From Nectonema munidae (taxonomy: Eukaryota; Nematomorpha; Nectonematoida; Nectonematidae): a stretch of 64,000 nucleotides of DNA. A program made the position numbers and the translations under genes. Location of the stretch: NCBI GenBank assembly GCA_030549495.1, contig JAUIRK010000994.1:1-64000 (forward strand). Reading direction: 5' to 3'. Of the stretch, positions 11,531 through 22,433 are shown in pieces; within the stretch, counting starts at the first letter, position 1, and the number at the start of each line of letters is the position of its first letter. The notes beneath the pieces are model-generated. The model was not told where the DNA came from, ran no database searches, and saw nothing but the letters and a program-made list of their open reading frames with translations.

Positions 11531-12900
11531 TCTAATTGTAAAAATTGAGTATGGAAATAAAATCAGCGGGATGGATTTAGAAAAAAATAAATATTTTATT
11601 TAAAATTTGAATAATATATTTGGATAAAATTTTCGGGCGAAAACGACAAATTTGATTGACACTTTCATAAATTTTGGCCACTAATAATGAAAACTAAGTG
11701 TGGAAATGAAATCAGAATGGTCTATTTGCTATAAAAAAGTGAATTTTATTTAAAATTTGAATGAATCTTTTTGAAAGCAATCTTATCATCTATCTTAATT
11801 TTGATTGACATTTGCTACAAAGTTACCATGCCTATTGAAAAAACATGTATATATAAGTGTTATGTGTTCCAATTATATATGATTATAAATTTTCAAGAGT
11901 ATATCTAAATAATAAGTAAAGATATAAGTTATAGACATTATAATATAGAAATTTTGTTGAAAAAAATATAGATTTGATTTTCATTGATAGTTTTGATATG
12001 AGCGGGGTGATTCAATTATCGTGAATTTAATATCAAAAGATGCAGCAAAACATTTTAGGAAAAGTCACAAAGTTTGAATCAATAGGATTCAGCCAATTTT
12101 GTACAATAGAAGTTTTAGTTAAGGGGAGGGGCTACTAATAGGGTTAAGCAATACAAAAACAGTTGACATAGTATGTTTAGAGACACTACCATGGATGCAC
12201 AGTTGGAGGCCATGGGCTCCTAACATATCCTGCACAAATCCCTTTTATCCTTGGTGACATCGAAACTCTTAGATTCACGTTTGGAATACAATGATGTTGA
12301 AAGAGCAAAAGAAACATTGTATCGATTGTAACTTTTAAGTGGCTTTTTTTATTCTGGGTCTTTAATATTTTAAATAATTCTGTCAATAAAAAATATATCC
12401 ATTGGGCTGATTTAATTTCATTTATTTACAGGTTGCAATTGAAAATGTAAGAAATGTAATCCAGATTTCCATTCTTCTATTTCATTCTATTTTTTTATAT
12501 AGATTTCACAGAATCGAACACACAACAACCAGAGAAAACCACACTCTTCAATCACAAAATCCTTAATTCAAATAAAATATAATTTTTACTAAATCAATCA
12601 TACTTTGATACATTTATTTATTTATTTTTGGCAATGAAAGTTTGGGTACAAATAATATATAGAATTAGCAATCAAATTGGGCAAAGATTATAGTCTGTAA
12701 TGTTTGAATAGAATCATTAAAGATTCATAACTCATCTTATATATAATACATATGCATTTATATCTATATTTTATCGTCGATACTATAAATTTGTTATAAT
12801 AGTTTTATAATAGTAAAATAACCATGCTAATTTTATTTCTTGACACTATTTAGCCATTATCTTGTAAAATTTGGAAAACCTCATTCTAATTAGTAGTGTA
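11531..12900. repeat. Satellite array, right part with inverted units
   Basis: Two direct units of the same ~150-bp satellite follow the LINE (landmarks 'GGAAATAAAATCAGCGGGATGG' at about 11552 and 'GGAAATGAAATCAGAATGG' at about 11703). After an unrelated AT-rich stretch (11800-12380), the landmark reappears in reverse orientation at about 12400-12430 ('GGGCTGATTTAATTTCATTT') and 12822-12845 ('CCATGCTAATTTTATTTC'). So the satellite region spans roughly 4.8-12.9 kb with an orientation switch. No gene is visible. Confidence 0.55.
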
Positions 12901-13256
12901 TGCAAAAAAAAGAAGTTTATCTGAAAGATAATATTCCCAATTTTAGGCAATTTATGGAAGAAGCTCTATACATCTTATAGGAGGCAAACCAATAAATTTT
13001 GGTTTTAAGGAGTATATGCTATGTTTTGATATGGTGTTTTTGTTTTCAAACAGTTAATATAAAGGAAAACACGAAAAATTAACCCTCGCTAATAATAATA
13101 AAGATAGTCTGTAGTCATCCAATCGATAACTTTTTTCTAATTTATAATTTATTTATGTAAATGAAATACATCGCAATTAGAATTACTAATCTAGTTAGAA
13201 CATCCAATGGCCACTAAAATATGATATATCTCTAAAAAAACAAACCGTTAATCTTG

Positions 13257-13469
13257 TCAATATAAAGTTGAAGGAAAAGAGGAACTCTTCTCAGCTGCAT
13301 TCTCATAAATACTAGCAATGATCATTTTTTCACTCTTATTGCAAATGCTGAAGATGTTCAGATAGTCATGGAAAAAATGCTGTCGTTTCGCAACCATTTT
13401 AAATATCTCCGTATATAAATATATGTTAGGAGTGAAACACTTAGATGCTAACTCAAAAATAATGGATCT
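13257..13469 (-). CDS. Possible terminal exon of an unrecognised host gene
   Basis: Minus-strand reading frame of 70 codons bounded upstream by a good acceptor (TGAGCTTACAG at about 13480-13470) and ended by TGA at 13257. The translation looks protein-like, with balanced hydrophobic and charged residues (FTPNIYLYTEIFKMVAKRQ, HDYLNIFSICNKSEKMI), in a region where chance frames are Lys/Phe/Asn-rich. No family was recognised. No companion exon was found nearby. It could also be a remnant of a mobile element. The start is set by the acceptor, because no Met fits. Confidence 0.3.
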   Translation of the reverse strand, partial: RSIIFELASKCFTPNIYLYTEIFKMVAKRQHFFHDYLNIFSICNKSEKMIIASIYENAAEKSSSFPSTLY

Positions 13470-14229
13470 CTGTAAGCTCAAATTTATTGTATTTGTTTTA
13501 ATTAAATAATCATCTTGATATTGTGATAGTTCATTCTTAAAAATGATTTTTCTAAGAACAATTATTTCTCATTTGAAAAATATTTGATTCTTACTTATCA
13601 CATAATTTGATGAAGTTGGTAAAGATAAAAATACAGGATTTCTTTGAAAAAATATATAGCCTTGTAATGTGCGATTGCCTGTAAACGAGTATATGTGGCT
13701 TATCTATGGTGGCGCATTAAACCAACTTACAAACTAAAAAACTATATAAAATTTTATTTAAAAAAATTTTTTTTCTTCTTTATTTATCTAATTTTTTAAG
13801 CCTTTTAAAATTTGCAGTCTTGAAATTTGTCATCCTAATTTAGTATGACCCAAATTATTTTATTATGATATTGTTTTTACAATGTAAAATTATGTTGTAA
13901 AGAATAAAAATATATTTGGTCATGATTATTTAAAAAGAATTTTAAAAAATATAGAAATATCATATTTTTTTACTGCAAAATTTTTCAAAAGTATTGAGCA
14001 AAATTTTTGGAAGAGATATATAAGGGGGTTGAGACGCCTATTATCCACCTCTGTATCCCACTCTCTGTGCGAATGCATATATTTAATTTAGTCAGCTCTA
14101 TGTGATGGAAAAACATATCATGCACCTTAAAACTCCTTTTGAATCGAAATTTTTTTATTTAAAATTATTTTAGTAAACAAATTTTATTAAGAAGCAATAT
14201 TTTTGACAGATATGCTCATTGAGGTGAAA

Positions 14230-16830
14230 TAATTATAACAAATATAAAAAATTGTAAAAACTGGATACTTTATTGCTGATTTTCATGACTAGTTTCGGAG
14301 TATAAACTCCTTTTTCAAAGCAAATATATGAATGATAAAATAGTGAAAATGAGATATAACGGAAATGAGGATGTTGAGAATAAACAATCTTTGTTTAAGG
14401 AGATGATGCTGTTGAGGATAAGGAAATGAGTGTGATTATATATATGTATGCCATATTTATTTATTTATATTAATCTTTATCTTATACTTCTATACATTAC
14501 ACCGCGCGACGATGATTTTTTCTGACATGAATAAAGTTACTTTTCTAGAGCATTTTTTTGTTTAGATTATGAAAATCACATTGGTTTTTTTGTAACATTG
14601 ATAGTTTCAAAAATATTGGCCATTTAAAAATTTTCCGATTTTAGAAAAATGATGAATTATGCTTATTTAGGTCTTAACAATATGGGACATAAATAAATTA
14701 ATAGAGACTTAAACAAATTTATTTGATATTTTCTAATTAATTTATTAATTATATGCATAAAAAATAACAAAATTTGTGAAAAAATTAAAGTAACATATAA
14801 TACATAAAAGCTAAAAATAATTTTTTTATGCTTTCGTCAGTGCTCAGACTTATCTTATTTAACAAGTCCCCAGACATAGTCATCCATCATAGCTATCGAC
14901 CTTGGTATCTTTTTTCCATGGTTTGAATGTCCTGGTGAAAGCGCTCTCCATGCTCCTCGCTCACATCACCAAGATTTTCTCTAAAAACATCCAAATGCGA
15001 AACTAAAAAATGAAGTTTTAGTGACATCCTGCAGCCCATCTCTTTATACGCATTTAACAAGTTTCTAAAATTTGTTTCATAATTTTTATCGTTTATTATT
15101 CCCTAAAAACCCAGTACCGACACTTCCAAATGCAACCCAAGCTCTTCTTTCAGTTGAATTAGGGCTATTTGCAAATATTTTGCAATTTAAAAGCTTTTTA
15201 CATCATGTCCTGTAAAAATTCCATATTTTGATTTAGCATCGGAAAGCTTAGGAAACAGAATTCTAATTTGCTAAAAAGCATCACCTCCAAAGTCCAATGC
15301 TTTCACAAGCTGTTTAACGAGTCCTAATTTTATGTGTAAAGGACGCAAAACTTTTTTGGGGTCAACGAGGGGCTGATTTATGATATTATGACTACCAGGT
15401 ACAAGAGCTCTTTGAGGTCATTTTTTTTACATAATGATTTTTTACATCTCTGCGGTCCCATAAACATATGTAGCAGGAGTATTTAGTAAAGCCTTGCTGC
15501 AATCCTAGCATATTGAAATCCCCGCATACTTCCCATTTGAAATTTTTATTAACAAAATTTTAATATTGACATAGTCTTCTTTAATGTGTATACAATGACC
15601 AACTGGAATTGGTGGCCACACGTTTCCATTGTGCAGCAATACTGCTTTTAGACTTTTTTTAACAGAAATATCAATAAAAAGTCTCCACTCTGATGAAATG
15701 TGATCAATTCCAATTGCACCAAAAAGGCCTTCTACATCTTTACAAAAGCATAAGCTCTCTTTAACACTATAAAATTTGGAATATTCTTCATATCTGGTTT
15801 TTTGGACTCCAACTCTACAATTGTCTTTTAGAAGATCCCACTCCTTCAGTCTTGATGTCAATAGCTGAGCTCCTTCTTTTGAAAAATTCAAGTCAATCAA
15901 ATCATTCAGCTCATTTTGATTTGGAAAATGTGGAGACTTTAATTTCATCCAAATCAGTTACCTGGAATATACGTTTTAAAGCATTAAATTTAAATATATT
16001 TGGTTGACTATAAAGCTTTATGATATCCAGTTCCTAAAAAATAAATTGACACTACTTCTAAATTATGGTAAGTTGTATCAATAAATGATCTCTTAGCCAT
16101 GCCTCCAAAGTCGAACAGCAGCTTCCACAAATGACATGGGGTGCCCAACTTTTGTCCTGGTCTCCCATTTTAATGCCAAAATAGAGTTTATAGGCGATCC
16201 AATATTTAGATCCCTTTTCTATTGTATAGGAAATACTTTTTTGTCCAACATAATATTCGCAGACATAACAAAGAATCTGGATTGTTTTTACATGCTCGAG
16301 AAGCCATTTTTAATAATTAAATGCAAATATTGAACTATATTATAAGTTTAACTGAAAAGAAAAACTATAGGTTAAATAGTTATATAGCAAATTTTCTTAT
16401 AACTTTTGAACCGTCGATGTTACGAAAAAACCAATACAGATTCGGAAGCGCAAAATTTCCAGTAATAAACAATAAAAAAATTGAGTCAAACAAAAAAATT
16501 TTTTTTCGTCGCGAGGTGTTATGTATGTTTTTTTATTGTTTTTATTTTACGTGCGTGTGTTATATAATAATCTTATGGTACTATACACTTCCTGCTTTGT
16601 TATATTGCTCTTAATCTTAGTCATATATGTATGTTTGTATTGCCTTATTAAGTGGTATTTCCTTAACGCAAAGTTTGTTTCACCTCAACACCATCACCTC
16701 CTTAACACAAAGATTGTTTATCCCCAACATCCTCATTCCTGTTACATCTCATTTTCACTATTTTATCATTTATATATTTGCTTTCAAAAAGGAGTTATAT
16801 TTTATAAATTTTTTATTTTTATATTTGTTA
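14230..16830. mobile_element. Candidate DNA transposon with long inverted repeats carrying an unnamed gene
   Basis: Left (about 14235-14625) and right (about 16395-16830) flanks are reverse complements of each other with moderate divergence. Best stretch: 14317-14350 against 16755-16790, one mismatch in 35. A shared GC-rich block, ACACC(G/T)CGCGACGA, lies at about 14508 and 16515. An inner shared block, ATTGGTTTTTT(T/C)GTAACAT, lies at about 14580 and 16425. Between them, on the minus strand, is one gene of a repetitive invertebrate family (see 14830-16307). Arms of unequal length (indels) suggest age. That the gene plus arms form one mobile unit is inference; no target duplication was resolved. 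Confidence 0.6.
14830..16307 (-). pseudogene. Member of an unnamed repeat-borne gene family (WRLFID family), decayed
   Basis: Minus strand, starting at ATG 16307 (MASRACKNNPDS) and running to about 14830. The N-terminus resembles a Cys-pair zinc-binding region (GDQDKSWAPHVICGSC in one frame near 16140). The best preserved part, 15948-15505, holds EWRLFIDISVKKSLKAVLL, HNGN, PIPVGHCIHIKE and ISICW-like residues. The far end keeps HQDIQTMEKRYQGR (about 14905). From memory, these motifs match a large set of 'uncharacterized' proteins present in many copies in Hydra, aphids and other invertebrates. No biochemical function is known to me. Stops and frame changes outside the central block make this copy inactive. 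A second copy is at 22434-22900. Confidence 0.65.
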
Positions 16831-16933
16831 TGAATTTTATGAAGTCTTTGAAGACCTATTTTACTAATCTGCTTATACTTCAAGTAGAAGATATTTATTT
16901 TAGGCGACACTGGCGTCTGATTGCTTCTTTTAA

Positions 16934-17063
16934 CCCTTTCGTGAGCAGTGTATCATATATGATACATAAACAATTTTACCTTCATCTGCTTTTTCAAATA
17001 GTTTTGTATAGGAATCTTCTGCTTTTTAATGAATATCGTCTGCTTTTTCTGGTCACGAAAGGG
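16934..17063. mobile_element. piggyBac-like MITE, copy A
   Basis: 130-bp element flanked on both sides by TTAA (16930-16933 and 17064-17067). Termini are CCCTTTCGTGA and TCACGAAAGGG. A palindrome TATCATATATGATA lies near the left end and several 'TCTGCTTTTT' direct motifs lie in the right half. TTAA target duplication with CCC-starting termini is the piggyBac signature; the element has no coding capacity. Related copies lie at 41839, 54827, 58837 and 62331, with an end fragment near 32767. Confidence 0.8.
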
Positions 17064-17099
17064 TTAAATGAAATATATTTTTTTCTAAGTGCTTTGGAG

Positions 17100-18290
17100 C
17101 TTTAAAAGTTGTAAAAATGTTAAGATAGTTTTAAAATAAGCAAATATAATATTTTTAATGTAAATTTTTCTTATACGCCAAAATTATTTACATTTCAAAT
17201 TAATATTTTATGTATAGATACCGAAAAATTGCGCTTTTTGAAAGTTGTCATCGTAGACTAAAAACTTTGAAACGAGTGAATTTCGAAACAGCCAAGGTTT
17301 TAAAATTTGACACTTTTAAAAATTGAGTTTTTAAGAGTGAGTATGATCTTTGTAATTGTAAAAGAAAAAATTATAACTACTTCTCTTTTACACTTTTTTT
17401 TTATAAGCAACCGAATTGCTAAGGGTTCAGGCCTTAAATCAGGTAAAAAAATTATGTGCAGGGTCAAAACGCCTGAAAACCCAAACGCCCGAAAAAAATA
17501 ATTCGGGCGTTACTATTTTTTGAAGTTTATTCTATCTGGACAGTTTTCAAAACTGTCGATTTAACACGAAATGATAGTGATCAATTTGATTGAAAGATCA
17601 GCGTTTTGACTAGAATTCGTGTGAAATAAGGATTTCACCCTGACAAAAATTTAGTATGGGTATGCAGACATCAAAGAAGTTTTTCAGCCTTAAAGTATTT
17701 TTTATTCATTTATTAAATTAATAATTTGTGTTAACTTTTAATAAATATCCGAACCAAAAAGTAACTTGAATTCTTATTTTTGATTTGATGTCGTTTGTGC
17801 GCGCATTTATTCCATTTCTCTATTTGTCTAATCCCTCGCCATGAACTGTTGTGTGTGATTCACTTCATATGAACTGCTTATTGTGATTATCTTATATCCA
17901 TTTATCGTCAACTACGCTTAACTGAATGCTTTTTTTCATTGTATGATTTCCTTTTGGAACCAGGATCCTCGCATACTTATGCAGAATATGAGTTAAAGTA
18001 AAAATGTGTCACTTGCATAGCTGAGCATGAAATTTACAGTTTATTGTAAACAAGTGTTTTCACAGCTTTTCTTTCTGTAGAATGGACGAAAAAACGTTTT
18101 AAAAGGAGTTCACGTTGTTTACATTAGGGGAACTAGGATAGCGAATCTAGTTTTTTAGTACCTAAAGTGTTAAGCGATTCTCCAATTAAATGATTCCCCT
18201 CATATAAATATATGTACTCAAATAAACAGTTATATTACATGCTGTTACAAAAGTTTGTAGAATGTAAACGGACTCCGACGATTCTTCTAA
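17100..18290. other. AT-rich non-coding stretch with a hairpin at 17484-17511
   Basis: No gene recognised. A perfect 10-bp stem (AACGCCCGAA / TTCGGGCGTT) with a short AT loop sits at 17484-17511 and stands out by its GC content. The rest is AT-rich with no supported exon. Confidence 0.45.
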
Positions 18291-18295
18291 TATGA

Positions 18296-18600
18296 ATATG
18301 CGAATTGGTCTAAGACAATTTTTGTCGAAAGATACAATTGATCCAACGACTATTGGTCTAAGACCAACGCGTCCAAAAGTACGATTGGTCCAACTAAGCT
18401 AGGGCTAGAGTTAGTGTTAGTGTTTAGACTTTTTGTTTATGGTCAATGTTAGAGTTCGTGTTAAAATGAGTTTTTTAGCATTTTATTCTACAATTTTGTA
18501 TGTAATATCTTTAGACGTATTGGTCTATTTTTTGAACAATTTTAGAATAACATTTCGCTTTGGACCAATTATCGTTGGACCAATCGTACAAAACGCGAAT
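18296..18600. repeat. Fold-back repeat built from GGTCCAACGA motifs
   Basis: Degenerate motifs of the type 'TTGGTCTAAGAC', 'ATTGATCCAACGACTATTGG' and 'ATTGGTCCAAC' recur at 18306-18400. In inverted orientation they recur at 18551-18595 (GGACCAATTATCGTTGGACC). The centre holds simple 'GTTAGTGTTAGTG' repeats. Likely a small non-autonomous fold-back element; superfamily not evident. Confidence 0.45.
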
Positions 18601-18838
18601 GTAAATATATGATTTGAAAAGTTCATTTAGATAAAAACTTTCCACTTACCAAAGAGGATCAAACAGCCCTTTTTTACCTATTATTTTGTGGAATGAATTC
18701 CCAACTTTGTGAGCATTTTTGAAGAGACCAAGTTTTCTTTCATTTTCAAATAAAAATGATTTTTCTTGACGTTTACGCTTATAATGAAAATGCGTTATCT
18801 AGGGACTAACAACAACAACAACATCGCATATTCTAATT

Positions 18839-18907
18839 CAATGGTTGCCCAAGTGGGCGGTATTACGGCCAAGTGGGCGTTGAGCGGGAAAAGTTTGGGA
18901 AGCACTG
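18839..18907. mobile_element. Very short hAT-like remnant
   Basis: Begins CAATGGTTGCCCAAG and ends TTTGGGAAGCACTG, an imperfect inverted pair of the common hAT CAGTGGTTCCCAA type. Flanks TTCTAATT and CTCTATTT match at 6 of 8 positions, as an aged 8-bp target duplication would. It contains a duplicated 'CCAAGTGGGCG'. Confidence 0.35.
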
Positions 18908-19011
18908 CTCTATTTGATGCATTAACATTTCGATAAAATATTGTTTTTTCTCTTAGAACTAAAGTAAATGCTGTTTCCATGATGCAGCTGTATTAAAAGT
19001 AGGGCCAGCGG

Positions 19012-19305
19012 ATGCGGTCACTCTTTACAGGGCCTAATGCGCTAACAATGCACGCCATTGCAATAGCACTCATCTTGACGGCACTCATTCTAACGATTTG
19101 GCTCTTGGTACGCACGCTACAGTTCAGCAGCAGCACGCACATCCAGTATGCCTGTCTCCCAGACTTTCTGCAGAAAGAAGCCCTCACCATAGCCTACAAA
19201 TTCTTCATCCATCCTTCAATGAGTTGTGATCGCACTGTTCAAATTTTGGAGGAGCGCTTTCCTTACCACGACAAGATTAAATTATTTTACTCCCATCCCG
19301 AAAAA
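19012..19305 (+). CDS. Candidate first exon of an unrecognised membrane protein
   Basis: GC-rich plus-strand frame starting at ATG 19012 (a second Met is at 19048). It encodes a long hydrophobic segment (TMHAIAIALILTALILTIWL), a signal anchor, followed by a soluble region with LPDFLQKEALTIAYKFF and TVQILEERFPYHDKIK. A possible donor (AAA|GTTTTT) ends it at about 19305 in phase 0. An alternative reading starts after an acceptor at 19030. The composition differs sharply from the AT-rich flanks, and the protein does not read like a transposase. The phase fits the exon at 21860. Family not recognised. Confidence 0.5.
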
Positions 19306-19309
19306 GTTT

Positions 19310-20190
19310 TTCTTAATTTTATTCGATTTTTGTAAAAGAGGGAATTAAGTCTAAAATTAATCAATTCTTGACGGCCAACTCTTTCCCATTTTCAAAGTGT
19401 AAATAGAATCTTAAAATTAATAAAAGTCACGATTGTTCTATATACATCCCGCGATTCCGTTACCAAGCGTTTTCAGGATTTCTTCAGGAATTGGCACATC
19501 TGGCAGACCAGATTTTTTTAAATAGTTTACCATTTTTTTCTTTATTGCCTTAAATTTTAAAATTTCAATGAGTTAAATTTGAATTATAACTTTGGCATAA
19601 ATTGTCCATAGTTTAGATTTAATTTTTTTTATAGAACTACTAATTCTAAACATTTTATTTCATAGTATTCACTCTGTTAAAAAGGTAGCTATGTGCTTAA
19701 GTTCAGCATCTTTTTTAGACTTTGTTCTATACAGTCCATGGGGAAGGGGGGGAGGGGGGTAATAGAGTGAAACGGAAAAAGAATCAATCAATCACTCCTT
19801 GTAAATATTTTTTTTTAAATATTTTATCACGCTTAATGCATTTTAAAGTGATCTATACGAATATCCAATATACATGCTTTTCTGAACACAGTTTATTTGG
19901 ATTTGAATCGTTTTATTCAAAAATACATTTGCTACAAAATACAAGAGTTTTTTATCCTTTTTTTCAAATATATTACACGGTCAAACCCACATTTCACTTA
20001 TTTTTAATATTCTTAATAACCGTATTTCGATTTGCTTCGAATATAAGCCTGCCACAAAAGAGCGCTTGAAGAATTGGGAAGTTTTGCTCCCCCCCCCACT
20101 TTGTTTCAAATTTCTGGCTAAGCAACTGTATATAAATAAAGAATATCATTAGCTATCTCTCATTTTTTGTATCTTTTTAGGATTCATTAT
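19310..20190. other. AT-rich intron-like stretch
   Basis: No gene recognised. Includes a G-rich run (19740-19762) and a C run (20089-20097). If the plus-strand exons at 19012 and 21860 belong together, this is part of their intron. Confidence 0.4.
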
Positions 20191-20193
20191 AAA

Positions 20194-21459
20194 TAGGGCG
20201 AACAAAAATTGACCTAATAACTGAAAAAATATTGACTTTTTGCAGAAAAAATTTACTTTTCAAAAAAAAGGTTTTTTATAACTTGCAAAAGAGAACTGAA
20301 GCCTGATAGCGTCTACAGAGTTTCGGAGCCACGAAAAAAATTTTCCGGGCCCCGGAGTTATGTTTTTTTAGCTCCGGTGTGAGTTCCAACACGCTCTTAT
20401 AGTTAAGTGTATATTTTTAAAAAATTTAATAAAAAATAACCAAAAAACAATTATGATTAGAGAATATATGCATGTTTTACTTGAAATTAACATTTCCGCT
20501 AGCTTTCTTCTAAAAAACGTCGAGTGGTTAAATCATGCAGAGCCAGTTAGTGGAGGCGTATTTTAATTTTTACGGCTCCGATTCCATGTAGAAAAATTCA
20601 TCTATCGCAACCCTGATTTTTAGTGCTTTTTAAATCATTTAAGGCCTCTTTTCTTCTATAAATAATAAAAAGAACAAAATTTAACTTAAAAACTTCAAAG
20701 TTATTGACCCTATACTTTAAAATATTTACTTTATTTCATAAAAAATTCACTTAAAAATTATTTTAAGCTTTTTTATTTAGAAGAATTGAAATACACAAGG
20801 AAATAATTAAATATATTAGAAGAAAAATTTCTATCTTTTGTTAGAAGCTTTTTTAACATCGAAAATGATCTTTCTACAGGACAAGTTGTAGCTTGACAAT
20901 TTTGTAACTCTGCATAAGTATTTGAAGAAATGTTTAGCTTTTTCAATTCTATATCTTTAATATCGTTATTTTCAAACCTTTTATTCAAATAATTTTTAAT
21001 TCCACAATCATCGTGATCAAACTTGATAGAGTAAAAAAGTCTTGATGCATCTTTTATGCTAAAAGAAGTTGACTCAACAAACTGCCCTAACTGAATATAG
21101 TTTTCTTTTATGTTAATTAAGCAGTTGTTTATCTAATTTTAAACAACTGATGCTTTCTCTTTCTTAACCAAAATTCCATTTTTGCATTCAAAAAAATGTA
21201 CAATTTCTTTTATTTTTGGTAAGTGATCGCAGTAGTAAGAAGCAGCGTTCAGCCAGCTTGCCCATCTTGTAACAATTGGAGAAACACTTGAGCAAAAAGG
21301 TTTGTAAAAAAATTGACATAAAAAAAATTATTGACTTTTAAAAGAAAAAAAATTGACTTTATTGACCTTAAAAAATTTTAAAAATAATCGAAAATTTAGT
21401 TTCTAACAAACTAAAAAACAAAATAAAAAATTGACTTTATTGACTTTATTCCCCCTATT
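20194..21459 (-). mobile_element. Decayed hAT element, family 1 copy A
   Basis: Left end TAGGGCGAACAAAAATTGACC and right end TTGACTTTATTCCCCCTA are inverted relatives. ATTATAAA occurs at 20186-20193 and 21461-21468, a likely 8-bp target duplication offset by a few bases. The minus strand encodes the hAT dimerisation region at 20988-20773 (TTCPVERSFSMLKKLLTKDR, YFLVYFNSSK). The rest of the transposase is lost or scrambled; fragments continue to about 21300. Same family as 30283-31884. Ends are rich in 'TTGACTTTATTGAC' subterminal repeats. Confidence 0.65.
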
Positions 21460-21859
21460 GATTATAAATAAAAATAGAAAAATCATTCTTAATGTTCATT
21501 TATAGGATTTTTTGATTTGAACAATTAATCAAGGCTTTCGAATGAGAATTTTAAAACCAATTTGGAAAAATCTAAAAAAAACTGATTATCTAGGTGAATA
21601 TAATCTGTAAGAAAATTACCCTCCTGCGATTTTATAATTTTTTTGTAAAATGAATTTTTTACGAAAGCATTTAGAACAAACTCCTATTTGATTATTGCAC
21701 GCGGAATATTCACTCACATGATCTTACGAATCTAAAGTGCAACATTAAACTTTACATGATTGCGTTGTAGAGCATGAGTAGCAGTGGTCTCGGGTTCAAA
21801 TCACAGCATTCTTCAACTTCACTATTTTCAATTATATATATATATATATTTTTTTCTAG

Positions 21860-22069
21860 ATTCCATGCTACTTTCTTGTTGGTGTAATCATCAGTGAATC
21901 AGAAGAGCCATACTTTCAATCTGAGAGTGACAAGTGTTTGTTCGGATTTAACATCTTCTCTATATCCCTCAAATCAGAAAAATTCATCTGGAGAAGCATC
22001 AACGACAATATTTTTGACGAAATGATATATGCCTTTTCTCAGTGGACTTCCCTTGAAGATTTTGGCAAA
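21860..22069 (+). CDS. Internal exon of an unrecognised host gene
   Basis: Plus-strand frame of exactly 70 codons between a strong acceptor (ATTTTTTTCTAG, ending 21859) and a consensus donor (GTAAGTATC from 22070), phase 0 at both ends. The translation is protein-like: FLVGVIISESEEPYFQ, DKCLFGFNIFSISL, EKFIWRSINDNIFDEMIYAF, SQWTSLEDFGK. No family recognised. The phase fits the exon ending at 19305, so the two may be consecutive exons of one plus-strand gene whose last exons may be at 31976-32378. That linkage is inference. Confidence 0.6.
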
Positions 22070-22433
22070 GTAAGTATCATTTTCCTTTTTGATTTCAGTT
22101 AGTATTTAAGTTTTTACGCCTAAAGAACTCATTTTTGTTTTTATATATAATTCAAAAGCATTTATTATCTATGTAATTTTATATTTTCTGTGTCCTTACT
22201 CTTTGTAGCTGTTTTTGAACAATTTGAGATAGTCTTCTTTATAATCTTGTGTGTTATTCAACATCTTTAGATTACACCAAATACCCATGTTTCCTCAGGC
22301 TATGGGGTAGTTGAGCAAATGACAAGCAATACGATCATATTGAAGCGCCATCTTGAAATACATTTTAACCTGGTTTGCATATGTGGTTGGTAATCCTTAT
22401 CAACTTTTGTTACCACCTCTTTAAATAAAATTC

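Noticed and set aside
16521-17105. 194-codon plus-strand reading frame
   Set aside because: It runs through the right inverted repeat of the 14.2-16.8 kb element and across a piggyBac-like MITE; its Phe/Tyr/Leu-rich content is a by-product of AT-rich sequence.
21780-21830. tRNA-like B box (GGGTTCAAATC)
   Set aside because: No A box at the right distance and no cloverleaf stems could be drawn; AT-rich context gives such matches by chance.
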